Shown in pieces: positions 35,001 to 47,239 of a stretch of DNA of 64,000 nt. A program made the translations under genes and the position numbers. The stretch is taken from contig NC_012870.2 in assembly GCF_000003195.3 (NCBI RefSeq), forward strand, positions 36,086,741 to 36,150,740. The letters are read 5' to 3'. Under the pieces are notes generated by a model. That model was not told where the DNA came from. It saw only the letters and a program-made list of their open reading frames with translations, and ran no database searches. How positions within the stretch are numbered: the first letter of the stretch is position 1; each line of letters starts with the position of its first letter. This DNA is from Sorghum bicolor (taxonomy: Eukaryota; Streptophyta; Magnoliopsida; Poales; Poaceae).

Positions 35001-38000
35001 CTTTCAATTCGCATGGCAGAAACAGCAAACCAAGCCGCATAGCTCCCTCCCGACCAGCTCCGACTACCTGAGCAGGCGGCCGCTAGGAAGAATTCGAAGT
35101 CCAAGGAATACAAAGAGGTACAGCTGGTCGACGGCAGCCCCGAGAAGACGGCCCTCATCGGGGCCAATCTGGACCCTAAATGGGAAGACGCGCTCGTCAG
35201 GTTTCTAAGGGACAACGTGAGCGTTTTCGCATGGAAACCCGCAGACATGCCCGGCGTCCCACGAAACCTGATCGAGCACTCCTTAAATGTCTCGAAGACC
35301 GCAAGACCCATCAAGCAAAAGCTGTGATGGTTCGCTCGTGACAAAAAGGAGGCTATTAGGACAGAAATAACATGGCTTCTAGCAGCCGGATTCATAAAAG
35401 AAGTGTATCATCCCGATTGGCTTGCCAATCCAGCTCTTGTACGCAAAAAGAATAATGAATGGATAATGTGCGTTGATTACACTGATCTCAATAAACACTA
35501 TCCTAAAGATCCTTTTGGTCTCCCTCGCATCGACGAGGTGGTCGACTCAACGGCCGGATGCGAACTCCTCTCTTTTCTAGACTGCTACTCTGGTTATCAC
35601 CAGATCTCGCTAAAGGAAGACGATCAGATCAAAACGTCTTTCATTACTCCTTTTGGCGCATACTGCTACACGACCATGTCCTTTGGACACAAGAACACCG
35701 GAGCCACTTATCAACGGGCCATCCAGCAATGCCTCCACGACGAGATTCGTGATGACCTCATCGAGGCTTACGTAGACGACGTCGTTGTCAAAACAAGGGA
35801 TGCAAGCACCCTAATCGACAACTTAGACCGAACCTTTAAGGCACTAAACAAGTATAAGTGGAAGCTTAACCCTAAAAAGTGCATCTTTGGGGTCCCTTCT
35901 GGTCTACTACTCGACAATGTCGTCAGCCGCGATGGCATACGACCGAATCCTTCAAAAGTAAAAGCAGTGCTCGACATGCGACCACCTAAGAATGTCAAGG
36001 ATATTCAGAAGCTCACCGAATGTATGGCCGCTCTCAGCCGCTTCATCTCAAGACTAGGAGAGAAAGGCCTCCCTTTCTTCAAACTCTTGAAGGTGTCGGA
36101 AAAATTCTCCTGGACAGAGGAAGCTGACGCTGCGTTCACCCAGCACAAGACTTTCCTCACCTCTCTGCCTGTTCTCACAGTGCCTCAGCCCAATGAAGAC
36201 CTACTCCTTTACATTGCAGCAACTGATAGGGTTGTCTCCACGGCAATAGTGGTCGAGCGAGACAAGCCAGGTCACGTCTACAAGGTCCAAAGACCCGTTT
36301 ATTTCATAAGCGAAGTCTTAAACGAGTCCAAGGCCAGATACCCACAAATACAGAAGCTCATATACGCCATTCTAATAACGTCGAGGAAGCTAAACCACTA
36401 CTTCGACGGCCATCTGGTCTTGGTAACCACCAGTTTTTCTCTTGGGGATATTCTGCGCAATAAAGACGCCAACGGCAGAATCGTAAAGTGGGCAATGGAA
36501 TTATGCCCATTCTCCCTGGATTTCTAGAGCTGCACTACAGTCAAGTCTCAGGCCCTGGTCGATTTCATCGCAGAGTGGACGGATCTCAACGAGCCACCCG
36601 TTTCCGATGTCTCCGACCACTGGTCAATGTTCTTCGATGGGTCCTTGAACATCAACGGCGCCGGCGCTGGGATACTCTTCGTGTTGCCTAACAAGGACAA
36701 ACTGCGTTACGTCCTTAGGATCCTTTTTCCGGCGTCAAACAACGTCGCCGAGTACGAAGCATGCCTGCATGGCATACGACTAGCCGTTGAGTTGGGAGTC
36801 AAACGCCTCTACGTCTATGGCGACTCCGCTTTAGTTATCAACCAGCTCAACAAGGAATGGGACGCAACCCACGAGAAGATGGATCTCTACTGCAAAGAAA
36901 TCTGCAAATGGGAATCCAACTTCTATGGCATAGAGTACATCCACGTGGTCCGGGATAAGAACCAGGCAGCGGATGCGCTGTCAAAGTTAGGGTCATCCCG
37001 GGCCCAGATCCCACAAGGTGTTTTCGTCCAGGACATCCGTCAGCCAAGTGTGGGCACAGACCTGGTCGAAAAGCAACCTATTGAGGCAATGCTCATAGAC
37101 GACGCTACTCCGACAACCAGCAGCCGTGATTGGTGCACCCCGTTCATCAGATATATATCGGACGGGTCAGGCTTTCAGGATAAAACGAAGAACGAGCGCC
37201 TCATTCGACGATCAAAGAATTACATACTGGTGGACGGCAAACTTATGCGAAAAAATGCAAGTTCTAAAGTGCTGCTCAAATGCATATCCCAAGATGATGG
37301 CATCAAGCTCCTAGATGACATACATGCCGGATCCTGCGGCAACCATGCTGCCTCCAGAATGCTGGTCGGGAAGGCTTTCCGAGCAGGTTTTTACTGGCCA
37401 ACCGCGGTAACCGACGCAGAAAAACTGGTCCGACATTGTGAAGGATGCCAGTTCTTCGCCAAAAGGACCCACGTACCTGCTCATGAGATTCAAACTATCC
37501 CATCATCCTGGCCTTTCGCCTGCTAGGGCCTCGACATGATCGGGCCATTTAAACCGGCTCCCGGCAACTTCAAGTTCATCTTCGTGTTAATCGACAAATT
37601 CTCGAAGTGGATCGAATACATGCCACTGGTCAAAGCAACCTCCGAGAAGGCTGTGGAGTTCCTCAATCAAATCATACACAGATTCGGGATCCCCAACAGT
37701 ATAATCACCGACCTGGGTACTCAGTTCACTGGCACTACATTTTGGGACTTCTGCGGTGACAGAGGCATAGTCATAAAATACGTGTCAGTAGCTCACCCAC
37801 GGGCAAACGGTAAAGTCGAGCGCGCGAACGGAATGATCATTGATGCCCTAAAGAAAAGGTTGTACACCGAGAACGACAGAGCACCTGGTCGATGTATGAA
37901 AGAGTTACCGGCTGTGGTCTGGGGTCTCCGAACACAGGCTAGTCGGAACACGGGGGTGTCACCCTACTTCATGGTTTACGGCACCGAGGCAGTGCTGCCG

Positions 38001-38369
38001 TCTGATATAACCCTCGGGTCTCCAAGAATTGAAAACTTCGACCAGTCAACAGCCGACAACGCCAGGGAGCTCGAAATCAACTGCATGGAGGAAAAGCGTC
38101 TAAATTCATGTTTTCGAACAGCAAAGTATCTTGCAGCCATCAGACAGTACCACAACAGGAACATCAAGGACCGTTCTTTCGTGGTCGGCGATCTGGTACT
38201 TAGGTGGAAAACAAGCCAGGAAGGAATGCACAAGCTATCCACCCCCTGGGAAGGACCCTTTGTGGTCACCGAAGTCACACGTCCTACATCCTACAGATTG
38301 GCGTATCCAGATGGAACACGCGTGCCTAATTCTTGGCACATAGACAAACTGCGCCATTTTTATCCATAA
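32012..38369 (+). pseudogene. gag-pol of D (Tat lineage), seven nonsense codons
   Basis: The gag N-terminus starts at ATG 32012 (MVIVPASAAV) in a different frame from the rest, so one frameshift lies between about 32190 and 32450. From there to the stop at 38367-38369 a single frame is kept. Order: gag (capsid near 33430-33900); protease (LVDGGSSIDILF, about 34608); RT (YVDD at 35769-35780); degenerate gypsy RNase H (about 36190-36440); archaeal-type RNase H (FFDGSLNINGAGAG, about 36630-36990); integrase (zinc finger HCEGCQFF about 37435; core LDMIGPF, ITDLGTQF, HPRANGKVERANG). The asparagine of the usual TDNGTQF motif is leucine. Stops: 33669, 33897, 34785, 35040, 35325, 36525 and 37524. Confidence 0.92.
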
Positions 38370-38650
38370 GTTCCAGTAACTTTTGCTTGTAAGTTTCTCA
38401 TAATTGGCAATAATAAAAGTTTTCCTTTTTTGCTATACTTTGTTTACACACAGAGCTTTCGACGAGCACAACAATACCCTCTGCGACGGAAATCCTTAAC
38501 GACTATCAATCAAACACAATGATACATCACTCAGATAACTTTACAGCGCTCAAAATCATGGTCATGACAAAATCAAACTTTATTACAAACTTTACATACA
38601 AAGTTTACAATAAACACCCTGACGGGCGGTCACTAGTCTACTCCTACAGA
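38370..38650. other. Convergent spacer between pol and the antisense gene of D
   Basis: 280 bp with AATAAAAG (about 38410) just after the pol stop, which could serve as a poly(A) signal. Nothing else recognised. Confidence 0.5.
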
Positions 38651-41600
38651 CTATCCCACTAGCCTACTGCTCGGGCTGATCACCCGCCTGGCCTTGCTGC
38701 CCGGACGAAGGGGTCGGGGCCACCGGCGCCTGGCTGGTCGAGACCGCAGGTGTCGACCGCCCATCTCCGGCAATAGACGCCCCCCGACAACTCCCTGGCC
38801 GACCTGTCTGACCCCAGCTGGTCGAGGGGAGTGGCCGTCCCGCATAGGTTGATGTCGCCGATCACCGTCGACGACAAGTCTAGCAGGCCAGCTCGAAGGT
38901 TGTCCGCCTCCTGCGGGCCGACTTCCTTGGGGTACCCCCTCTCCAGCCTGGACAAGTCGACCAGGGGATAGTGGGCGCGCACCATGCTGAGGATATGTGC
39001 GTCGGCGAACTCCCCGGCGTCCTTAACGAACTGCTAGAGCCAATCCCACGCCCATTGCGCCTTCTCGACTGGCGTCAGCTTCGGCGCGCGGGGCTGGTCT
39101 TCAGGAAGCTCGGGGCTGATCAAGTCCAGGACCGGGGCTACTCCTTACAGTTAGTCTTCCAGGAGTCCCAATCCTTGACCAGCTCGTCTAAGTGCTTCTT
39201 GGTATTCACCTTGAGCACTACAAACCAAGCAGGAGGACAGTTTAAGAACAATGAAAGGAACATTGAGCAGCCAAATAAAAAAGGAGGGGGCAGCACGGTT
39301 ATTACCAGACAACTCCTGATTCCTCTGGCCTAGCTCCTCGCCTGCTCGCCGTCTGGCCTCTAGCGCCCCGGCAAGCTCTCGGCCGAGCTGCTCCTTCTCT
39401 TGTCGGAGGCGCGCAACCTCTTCCTCCAAGTCTACAGGAACACTCCCCTGGTCAGTAAAACTAATCACACGGCTATATAGAGCTACTCGGAGTGTGCGAC
39501 TGACCTGTCCTCTGCCGATACTGGTCGGCTAAACGCCGAGTAAGCTCGAGACGGGCTCTTCCTGAGCACTCATCTCGGCCACCTTCTCCCCAACTTCTGA
39601 CCGCAGCCGGTCCACCTTCGCAGACAGGGCCTTGTTCTCGGCCACAATGCCCTCGATTTGGTCGAAGCACCTCTTCCGGTACTTCGCCGTTTTCATCGCG
39701 CCCTGCAAAGAAGAACCTATGTCGAACACAGGAACACTGCACATAAGTGTCGAACAGTACACATGACCACTTACCTTAACCTCGTCCACGAGACGCTTGG
39801 CCGCGCGCTCCACCCTCGCGGCCTCTTCCGTCTTCGCGAGCTCCTCGTGTCTAATAAAGTGGTCCCCACGTTGGCACCACACGTAGACGTGCTGGCGGCC
39901 GTCACGGGGACAACCTTGGATCTCCTCCACGTCATCGTCAGAGGCCGCCTGGGGCTCCTCGTTCGCCGCACTGCCTCCGGCCGCGGTCGTGGGCATTACT
40001 GGCCCCTAGTCCAGGCTAGGGGAGCCTACGGGCGAAGAGGCCCCTGCTCGGGGCGGTGTTGGGACTCTCCCTTCTCCGGCTAGAGGAGTCGGGACTCTGT
40101 CTTCCTCCCCCACAACATTACTCGGGGGAGGGGTCCTCGCTGCCTCTTCATCCCTTGTTGGGGTGCTCGCCGTGGCACTTGCCGGGGCCGGTTGTTCCCC
40201 GGCGCTCGTAGTAGCGGTCGCCGCCGCAGGCTGCTCCGTGGCTTGCGGCGCGGTGTCTCCAACGGCGGCGACAGGCTCGGCTGTCCTCTGTTCAGCGACC
40301 TGGTCGGGGTTGACGTCCGACGCCGCGCTAAACAACGAAACGACATTTAAACAATGTCAGAAACAGCAACAAAAAACAGAACGTCGCAGTACGAAAGTTA
40401 AACACTTACAGGTCAGATCGCCGGTGTGTTGCGGTGAACCTCCTCCTGGTCCTACCGGTTGGCGCCTGCACTCCCGTCTCTGCGACGCGCGGTGCAGGAG
40501 GGTCGCTGGCCACCTGATCAGTGGTGGCCGGAGCTGTGTCCGGTCGACTGCGCGGTCTCCGGACCAGAGAAGGCGGGGCCTCCTCCTCCTCGTCGTCGTC
40601 ATCAATGATCCGGACGAGTCGACGATGCTTTGGCGCCTGGCTGCTCTCCGCCGGCAGCGCCTCTGCGGGGGAGGGGTCCGCTGCCATCGGCCTTTTCCCC
40701 GCCACCCTGTCCTCGCTGGTCGGGGCGGGGTGGGTCTGCTCCTCATCACTGCTGGTGTACCGAGCACACCGAGCAGCGTCGTCCTCCGGCGGATCTTCTG
40801 CCGCGGGATTCTCCATCCCAGGTGCCAGTGATACGTACACTGTGCACCGGTCAACGTCTCCGATCTGCAACAATAACAAAGACAAGTCAGCAGCTGGGAA
40901 GAACAAGAACTAAGGAGGTACAATTAGTCAGTAACGTTACCTTAGGAGCTGGTCGCCCCAGCTTGAAGGCCTGCACCCGGTCACTACCACGGATGAAGCT
41001 CCCGTCCGCAAAGTTGAACAGCTCGTTCAACAGCTGCTACACTTCCGCCTTCTCCAAGACCTCAGGCCTCATTCTGGTCGGGTCCTGGCTTCCAGCGTAC
41101 TCGTACGCCGAGTGCACCCTCTTCTAGCAGGGCATCACCCGACGACAAACGAAGTTGCCGACCACTCCTAGCCCGTCCAAATGCGACCAGTCGATCAGCT
41201 TCATCAGGTCCGCTACTTGACCGGCGAACTCTGGGCGGTCAGTCCAACTGACCCTCTTCTTGGGGATGTACCCCACGTCGCAGAACGTGGAGCTGCCCGG
41301 CTCTTCCCTGACGTAGAACCACTTCCTGTACCATTCGGCAAGAGAAGTGGTCCATGGGCAGCTTAGATACCGGTTCTTCATCCCGTCGCGAAGATTGAGG
41401 TATACTCCACCTGCAATCTTGGAGCCTCCAACCGCTCCCTTTTTCCTCAAACAGAAAAGATAACGAAAAAGATCGAAATGCGACTCTATTCCAACATAGG
41501 CCTCGCACAGATGGATGAAAGTAGAAATGAGAAGAATTGACTTCGGGTGCAGATTGCAGATCCGGATCTCATAGTATAGAAGAAGCCCCTGGAGAAAAGG

Positions 41601-41828
41601 ATGGATAGGAACCCCAAAACCCCTCTTGAGAAAATCTTCGAACACTTCAATCTCACCGGCACGGGGGTCGGGGTAGCTCTCCCCCTCTGGCGCCCTCCAG
41701 CCGCCGAGCTCTGGGCTGTGCAGTAGCCCCATGTCGACGAGGTCATTGAGGGACCTCACACTGCTTCGGGACTTTTTCCATTCCTTGGCCATCAGCTCGG
41801 CCCTCTTCTTGGAGTCGCTCTTCGCCAT
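38651..41828 (-). pseudogene. Antisense accessory gene of D with a putative gypsy-type transposase domain (Transposase_28-like)
   Basis: Starts at ATG 41828 (MAKSDSKKRAEL). The first 234 codons (41828-41124) resemble the 'putative gypsy type transposase' domain found in antisense ORFs of grass Tat elements: GVPIHPFLQGLLLYYEIRI and FIHLCEAYVGIESHFDLFRY. TAG stops near 41124 and 41037 break this exon, which ends at donor GTAACG (about 40940). The acceptor TTGCAG lies at about 40867. Following exons are acidic and disordered (40866-40410), then proline/threonine-rich (about 40335-40006), then coiled-coil (39996-39529 and 39468-39330, rich in E, R, L), then a short tail to about 38680. Role unknown. 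Despite the domain name no catalytic triad is evident. Confidence 0.75.
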
Positions 41829-41939
41829 TGGCGTTGCAGGAGTGACTGCGAGCTAGGAGGATTGCAGGTGGTTGTAGAAGGCAAGAGCGGAAAGCTTGAA
41901 GGCAATGGCAGGGTAAGCAATGCGGGGGTACTGTCAGGC

Positions 41940-41946
41940 TTTTATA
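41940..41946 (-). promoter_or_regulatory. TATA box of the D antisense gene
   Basis: The minus strand reads TATAAAA about 112 nt upstream of the antisense ATG at 41828. Confidence 0.55.
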
Positions 41947-42235
41947 AACCACAACTCCACCCCTCCCACTTTCCGCATTCTTGGGAAGTGGGCGGGCCCA
42001 ACGGTGGACGCGGCGCTTCGGTTTTCAATAATTATCGGCAGTTAATATGGCGGCCTTTTTCGTATAATTGATGGTTTCCTTTTCTCAAACCGCGCAAAGG
42101 GCGGCTGCACAGTTACCAGGCGCACCTTTTCACGCAACCATCTGACAATACGTCAGGAGGTCTCGTCACGTCAATCATTTACGTGGTAAGATATTTTTTT
42201 CAAAATGACAGACAAAAATTGGTGGAGGGTCAACA
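41947..42235. other. Upstream region of the D antisense gene
   Basis: AT/GC-mixed non-coding sequence between the antisense TATA box and the 70-bp repeats. No gene recognised. Confidence 0.5.
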
Positions 42236-42515
42236 TTCATGGGGACTGTGCCGACCACCGAGCACTGCATGCTCGGGGACTGGTCGCCCAGTCTGACAGC
42301 TCGGTAATTTGGGGACTGCACCGACCACCAAGTACTGCATGCTCGGGGACTGGTCGTCTAGTCTGCCAACCTGGTGATCTGGGGACTGCACCGATCACCG
42401 AGTACTGTATGCTCGGGGACTGGTCGCCCAGTCTGTCAGCGTGGGGATCTGGGGGCCGCACCGATCACCGAGCACGGTACGCTCGGGGACCGATCGACCA
42501 TCCCGCCAGATTGAT
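42236..42515 (+). repeat. 70-bp tandem repeats carrying a polypurine-tract-like motif
   Basis: GCTCGGGGAC begins at 42271, 42341, 42411 and 42481, exactly 70 bp apart, each followed by a variant of TGGTCGCCCAGTCTG and GGGGACTGCACCGA. Degenerate further copies start at 42547, 42614, 42726 and 43021. The last of these is the polypurine tract of the 3' LTR itself. Confidence 0.92.
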
Positions 42516-43020
42516 AAGTCTATCCGGTAGCAAATGAGTATGAGATGCTCGGGGACTGGATAATTTTAATTTTTTAGACCTTGCTACAAGGTTCATACTT
42601 CGCCTTCCAGCAAGCTCGGGGACTACATCGGTATGATGCATCTGGCGATGCATCTCAGTTTCAGAATCTCTTTGAGGACTTTTCTTTTGACCCTGGCACC
42701 ACGTGCCTACGTCACCTACTGCCAGGCTCGGGGACTAAGTGGGCACACTTCACCTTGCGGTGAATATGCTTGCTTTTTGAAAGGCCATACTTTTCGGAAA
42801 AGCAAAGTGGGCACACTTCACCTAGAAGGAAATCTTTTTTGATTAAGAGCACCATGCATTCTTTGAACAACCTGCTTCTTCGACGTCAATGATCAACTAT
42901 TTTTTTGAGTCGGTCAAAATACCGTGGCAACTGTTTGGGCGACTTTCCTACCTATTGAAGGTGTCAAAGTTTCACTGGTCGAAGAAGCTCAAGACGGCGA
43001 GTTACTTCACAATACATGGT
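42516..43020. other. 3' untranslated region of D
   Basis: Non-coding; holds three of the dispersed GCTCGGGGAC copies and a duplicated AAGTGGGCACACTTCACCT (about 42738 and 42805). Confidence 0.7.
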
Positions 43021-43034
43021 GCTCGGGGACTAGC
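43021..43034 (+). other. Polypurine tract of D
   Basis: GCTCGGGGACTAGC lies immediately 5' of the 3' LTR. Confidence 0.65.
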
Positions 43035-43494
43035 TGTGGGGGTATAAACCCCTATACCCTTATAGCTAGACTTGGGCCAGTAGGCTTGGCCCATTACGAG
43101 ACGAGTTCGAAGATTGATCCGACAGCTGGGAGTTTCGCGCAAGGAAACAAGATGTGGAGATCAAGCAGGATTCTAGTCGGTTAGAATAGGAATTGATATC
43201 GAACTATCTATGGCAATTGTAACCGACTAGGATTAGTTTCCAGATCTGTAACCCTGCCCCCCGGACTATATAAGGAGGGGCAAGGGACACCCCTAGGATA
43301 TATTATTCTCTCAACACAAATCAATACAACAAGACGCAGGACGTAGGTGTTACGCCAGGTCGGCGGCCGAACCTGGATAAAAAGCTTGTCCGTGTCTTGC
43401 GTCACCATCGAGTTCGTAGTTTGCGCACCGTCTGCCGATAAACTACTACCGTGGGCATACCCCAAGGTAGACTGTCGACCAGCTTTCGTCGACA
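43035..43494 (+). repeat. 3' LTR of D (460 bp)
   Basis: Pairs with 31504-31963; 15 substitutions by my count. TATA box at 43267-43273. Followed by the TSD copy AATTG at 43495-43499. Confidence 0.93.
43267..43273 (+). promoter_or_regulatory. TATA box in the D 3' LTR
   Basis: TATATAA, the counterpart of 31736-31742. Confidence 0.6.
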
Positions 43495-43499
43495 AATTG

Positions 43500-46400
43500 T
43501 GTGCCACAAGTGCCATGGTCATAGACATATTGCTGCACAATGTCCCAGTAGAAGTACCATGATTGTGAATGAGAACGGTGAATGAGAATCTAAAAGTGAT
43601 CGTGAGGAAGAAGGTCCAAGATACGATGAGGATTACGAAAGCAATGAAAATGAGATCCAACCCGATGAAGGTGATAACAATTGCTTTATTTCTCTTTGTG
43701 TGCTTAGTGTTACTGTTGCAAAGGAAATGAATGGGTAGTGACACAATCTTTTTTACACTCGAGGCTTGATCAAAGAAAAGTTGTGTAAAATTATTGTTGA
43801 TAATGGCAGCTGCAACAATATCGCTAGCCAAGAATTGGTTGATAGAATGGAGCTAAAACAAAGGCGTCATCCTAATCCATACAAGATGCAGTGGTTGCAT
43901 GATTGTGGTGCACTGTGTGTGAGCCATGTTGTGATAGTTCCTTACTCTATTGGGAAGTATAATGATCTTGTGGAGTGTGATGTGGTGCCTATGCAAGCAT
44001 GCCAACTGCTACTAGGAAGACCATGGTTATATGATTGTGATGTTCAAATCTTTGGAAGAACCAACAAGCTGGCTTTCATGTACAAAGGAGAGCAAATTTC
44101 TTTGCTTCCTTTGACACTGGAGGAGATTTTGAAGGATGGTCTAAAAAGAAAACAGCAAGAGAGCAAGGACCACTTGCGAGTGACCCACAAAAATAGTGAG
44201 GGAGTGTATCCAAAACCAAATAAAACCCCACAGCCGCAAACAACCAAGACAAAGGGAAAAGAGGGATTAGTTATGATGGCTAGGACGGGGGATTTAAAAG
44301 AATTGAGTGAACCCAGTGCCACATTCTTTGTACTCCTGTACAAGGAAAATTTTCTTTCCACTAACGACTTACCCTCTACTTTGCCAAGTGTTATTTTAAT
44401 GTGTTACAGGAATATGAGGATGTCTTTCCAGAGGAGGTACCACCGGGGCTGCCACCTAAGAGAGGAATTGAACATCAAATTGACCTTTTTCCTGGTGCTT
44501 CACTTCCAAACCGAGCTGCATACCGCACCAATCCAGAGGAAACAAAAGAAATTCGGCGACAATGGAAGAATTGATGAGAAAAGGGTATGTGCAGGAAAGT
44601 CTTTCACCTTGTGCCGTCCCTGTTCTTTTAGTTCCTAAGAAAGATGGTTCATGGAGAATGTGTGTTGACTGTAGAGCTATTAATAACATCACAGTAAGAT
44701 ATAGGCATCCCATTCCTAGACTTGATGATATGCTTGATGAACTTAGTGGTGCAATAATTTTCACTAAATTGACTTGAGAAGTGGCTATCACCAAATAAGA
44801 ATGAGATAAGAAGATGAGTGGAAAATAGCTTTTAAAACCAAGTTTGGGTTGTATGAATGGTTGGTAATGCCCTTTGGATTGACTAATGCACCAAGTACCT
44901 TTATGAGATTGATGAATCAAGATCTTTCATTGGCAAGTTTGTTGTGGTTTACTTTGATGATATATTAATTTACAGCAAGTTTCTTGATGAACATATTGAG
45001 CAAATCCAAAGTGTACTTGCTGTCCTACGTGAGCAAAAATTGTATGCTAACCTTGACAAGTGCACATTTTGCACCAACAAGGTAATCTTTCTTGGCTTTG
45101 TTGTTTCAGGACATGGTGTGGAGGTGGATGAGGATAAGATCAAAGTTGTTCGTGAGTGGATGCCTCCACAAAATGCAAGCCAAGTGTGTAGCTTCCTTGG
45201 ACTTGCTAGTTTCTACCGGCGATTTGTGAAAGATTTTAGCACCATTGCTGCTCCAATCAATGAGTTGACAAAAAAAGAAGTGCCTTTTAAATGAGGAGAA
45301 GCACAAGAAAAGGCATTTGAAGAACTGAAAATGAAGTTGACAACAACCCCACTTCTTGCACTTCCAGATTTCGGTAAGACATTTGAAATTGAATGTGATG
45401 CAAGTGGTGTAGGAATTGGTGGCGTTCTCATGCAAGAAAGGAGGCCGATTGCATACTGCAGTGAAAAGCTAAGTGGTCCAACTCTGAATTACTCAGTTTA
45501 TGATAAAGAATTATATGCTCTTGTTAGGAGTTTGGAAACTTGGCAACACTACCTTTTGCCTAAAGAATTTGTGATACATTCAGACCATGAATCTTTGAAA
45601 CATCTTAAAGGCCAACTAAAACTGAACCTAAGGCATGCAAAATGGAGTGAGTTCATTGAGTCTTTTCCTTATGTTGTCAAGTACAAGAAAGGGAAAGATA
45701 ACACTGTAGCTGATGCTTTGTCTCGATGTCATACTTTGCTTTCACGACTTGATACTAAAATTCTTGGATTAGAAAGTATAAAAGAATTATATGTTAATGA
45801 TTCATATTTTGCTGAACCATATTCCAAGTGTTGTGGTAGCAAGGGATGCGAAAAATTCCATTTTCATGATGGTTTTTTATTTCGAGCTAAAACTTTGCAT
45901 TCCAGATTGCTCTGTTTGCATTTTGCTAGTATAGGAAGCTCATGCAGGAGGACTTATGGACCATTTTGGTGCAAAGAAAATAGAACAAGTGCTGACTGAC
46001 CATTTCTTTTGGCCTAAGATGAGAAGAGATGTTGAGAGGCACATTCTTTGCTATGAAACCTGCCAAAGCTAAGTCCCGTTTGAACCCTCATGGTTTATAC
46101 ACTCCTCTACCTATTCCTAGTGTACCTTGGGAGGACATTTCTATGGACTTTGTCCTTGGTTTACCACAAACCAAGAGAGGAAAGGATTCCATATTTGTTG
46201 CGGTTGATAGACTTAGCAAAATGGCACACTTTATTCCCTGTCATAAGAGCGATGATGCTTCACACATTGCTGAATTGTTTTTCAGAGAAATTGTGCATCT
46301 ACATGGAGTGCCACGTACCATCGTGTCTGATCGTGATACCAAGTTTTTGAGCTACTTTTGGAAAACCTTGTGGGGAAAACTGGGGACAAGGCTGTTGTTC

Positions 46401-47239
46401 TCCAAAACGTGTCATCTCAAACGGATGGACAAACCGAAGTTGTGAACCGCACATTGTCAACATTGCTGCGAGCTGTCCCAAGAAAGAATCTGAAATTGTG
46501 GGAAGAAAGCTTGCCTCATGTGGAGTTTGCATACAACAAGGCAGTACATTTGACCACAAAATTTTGTCCATTTGAGATTGTCTATGGGTTCAAACCTACT
46601 GCTCTCATCGATCTTTTGCCTTTGCCTATGCAGGAACGTGTAAACTTTGATGCAAGCAAGCGAGCAGAATTTGTCAAGACACTTCATGATCGAGCTTAAG
46701 CAAACATTGAGAAGATGACCAAGTTATATGAGAAGCGCGCCAACAAGGGTCGTAAGAAGATGTCATTTGAACCGGGAGACTTGGTTTGGGTGCACTTGCG
46801 CAAGGATCGCTTTCCTGAACAACGCAAGAGCAAGCTGCAACCCCGAGCCGATGGCCCATTCAAAGTGCTTCACAAGGTCAATGACAATGCATATGAAATT
46901 GATCTCCCAAGTACGTATGGTGTGAGTACAAGCTTCAATGTCACCGATTTATCCCCTTTATTTGGATTAGAAGAGTCGAGGATGACTCCTTTTCAAGAGG
47001 GGGAGGATGATATGACCATGCCAGCAAGTAAGATGTCACAAGTTTCAAGTCAAGCTACAACCACTCAAGTTTTACCTACACCGACACCAGCCCAAGTCAT
47101 CGATGGACCAGTTACACGTAGTCGTGCAAAGAAGCTACAACAAGAGGTCCACGCACTACTTTGTGAGATTCATTTTAACATTAATGAGAATTATATATTA
47201 CCTAAGTGTTTGTTGACGGTTCTTAAGTATCAATTTTAA
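43500..47239 (+). pseudogene. gag C-terminus and pol of C (CRM type), multiply frameshifted
   Basis: Resumes after D with a complete CCHC knuckle (CHKCHGHRHIAAQC, 43502-43543). Protease: VDNGSCNNIASQ near 43795 (DNG rather than DSG). RT spans several frames: [14 protein letters not shown] (about 44630), a stop near 44775, [10 protein letters not shown] (44950). RNase [13 protein letters not shown] (about 45390). Integrase: [13 protein letters not shown] (about 46145), [20 protein letters not shown]. The C-terminal domain (46715-47210) has no chromodomain and reads through the 3' LTR start at 47008, ending in RSRAKKLQQEV before E breaks it at 47211. Frames change near 44560, 44940, 46020, 46360 and elsewhere. 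Confidence 0.88.
46995..47007 (+). other. Polypurine tract of C
   Basis: AAGAGGGGGAGGA ends exactly at the 3' LTR start (47008) while also being part of the pol coding frame. Confidence 0.8.

Larger units (their letters stand above)
31504..43494 (+). mobile_element. Element D: complete Tat-lineage Ty3-gypsy (RIRE2-like) with an antisense accessory gene
   Basis: 11,991 bp with 460-bp LTRs and TSD AATTG. The primer site is TGGCGCGCCAGGTAGGG, and the pol frame has a second, archaeal-type RNase H after the degenerate gypsy RNase H, a hallmark of the Tat lineage. Between pol and the 3' LTR is an antisense multi-exon gene, then a repeat-rich 3' region. I count 15 substitutions and no indels between the LTRs (96.7% identity). 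At the commonly used grass LTR rate of 1.3e-8 per site per year this is roughly 1.3 My (inference). Confidence 0.93.

Noticed and set aside
42236..42515. CRISPR-like array of regular repeats
   Set aside because: The 70-bp unit repeats in full with no variable spacers, and lies in the 3' region of a plant retrotransposon.
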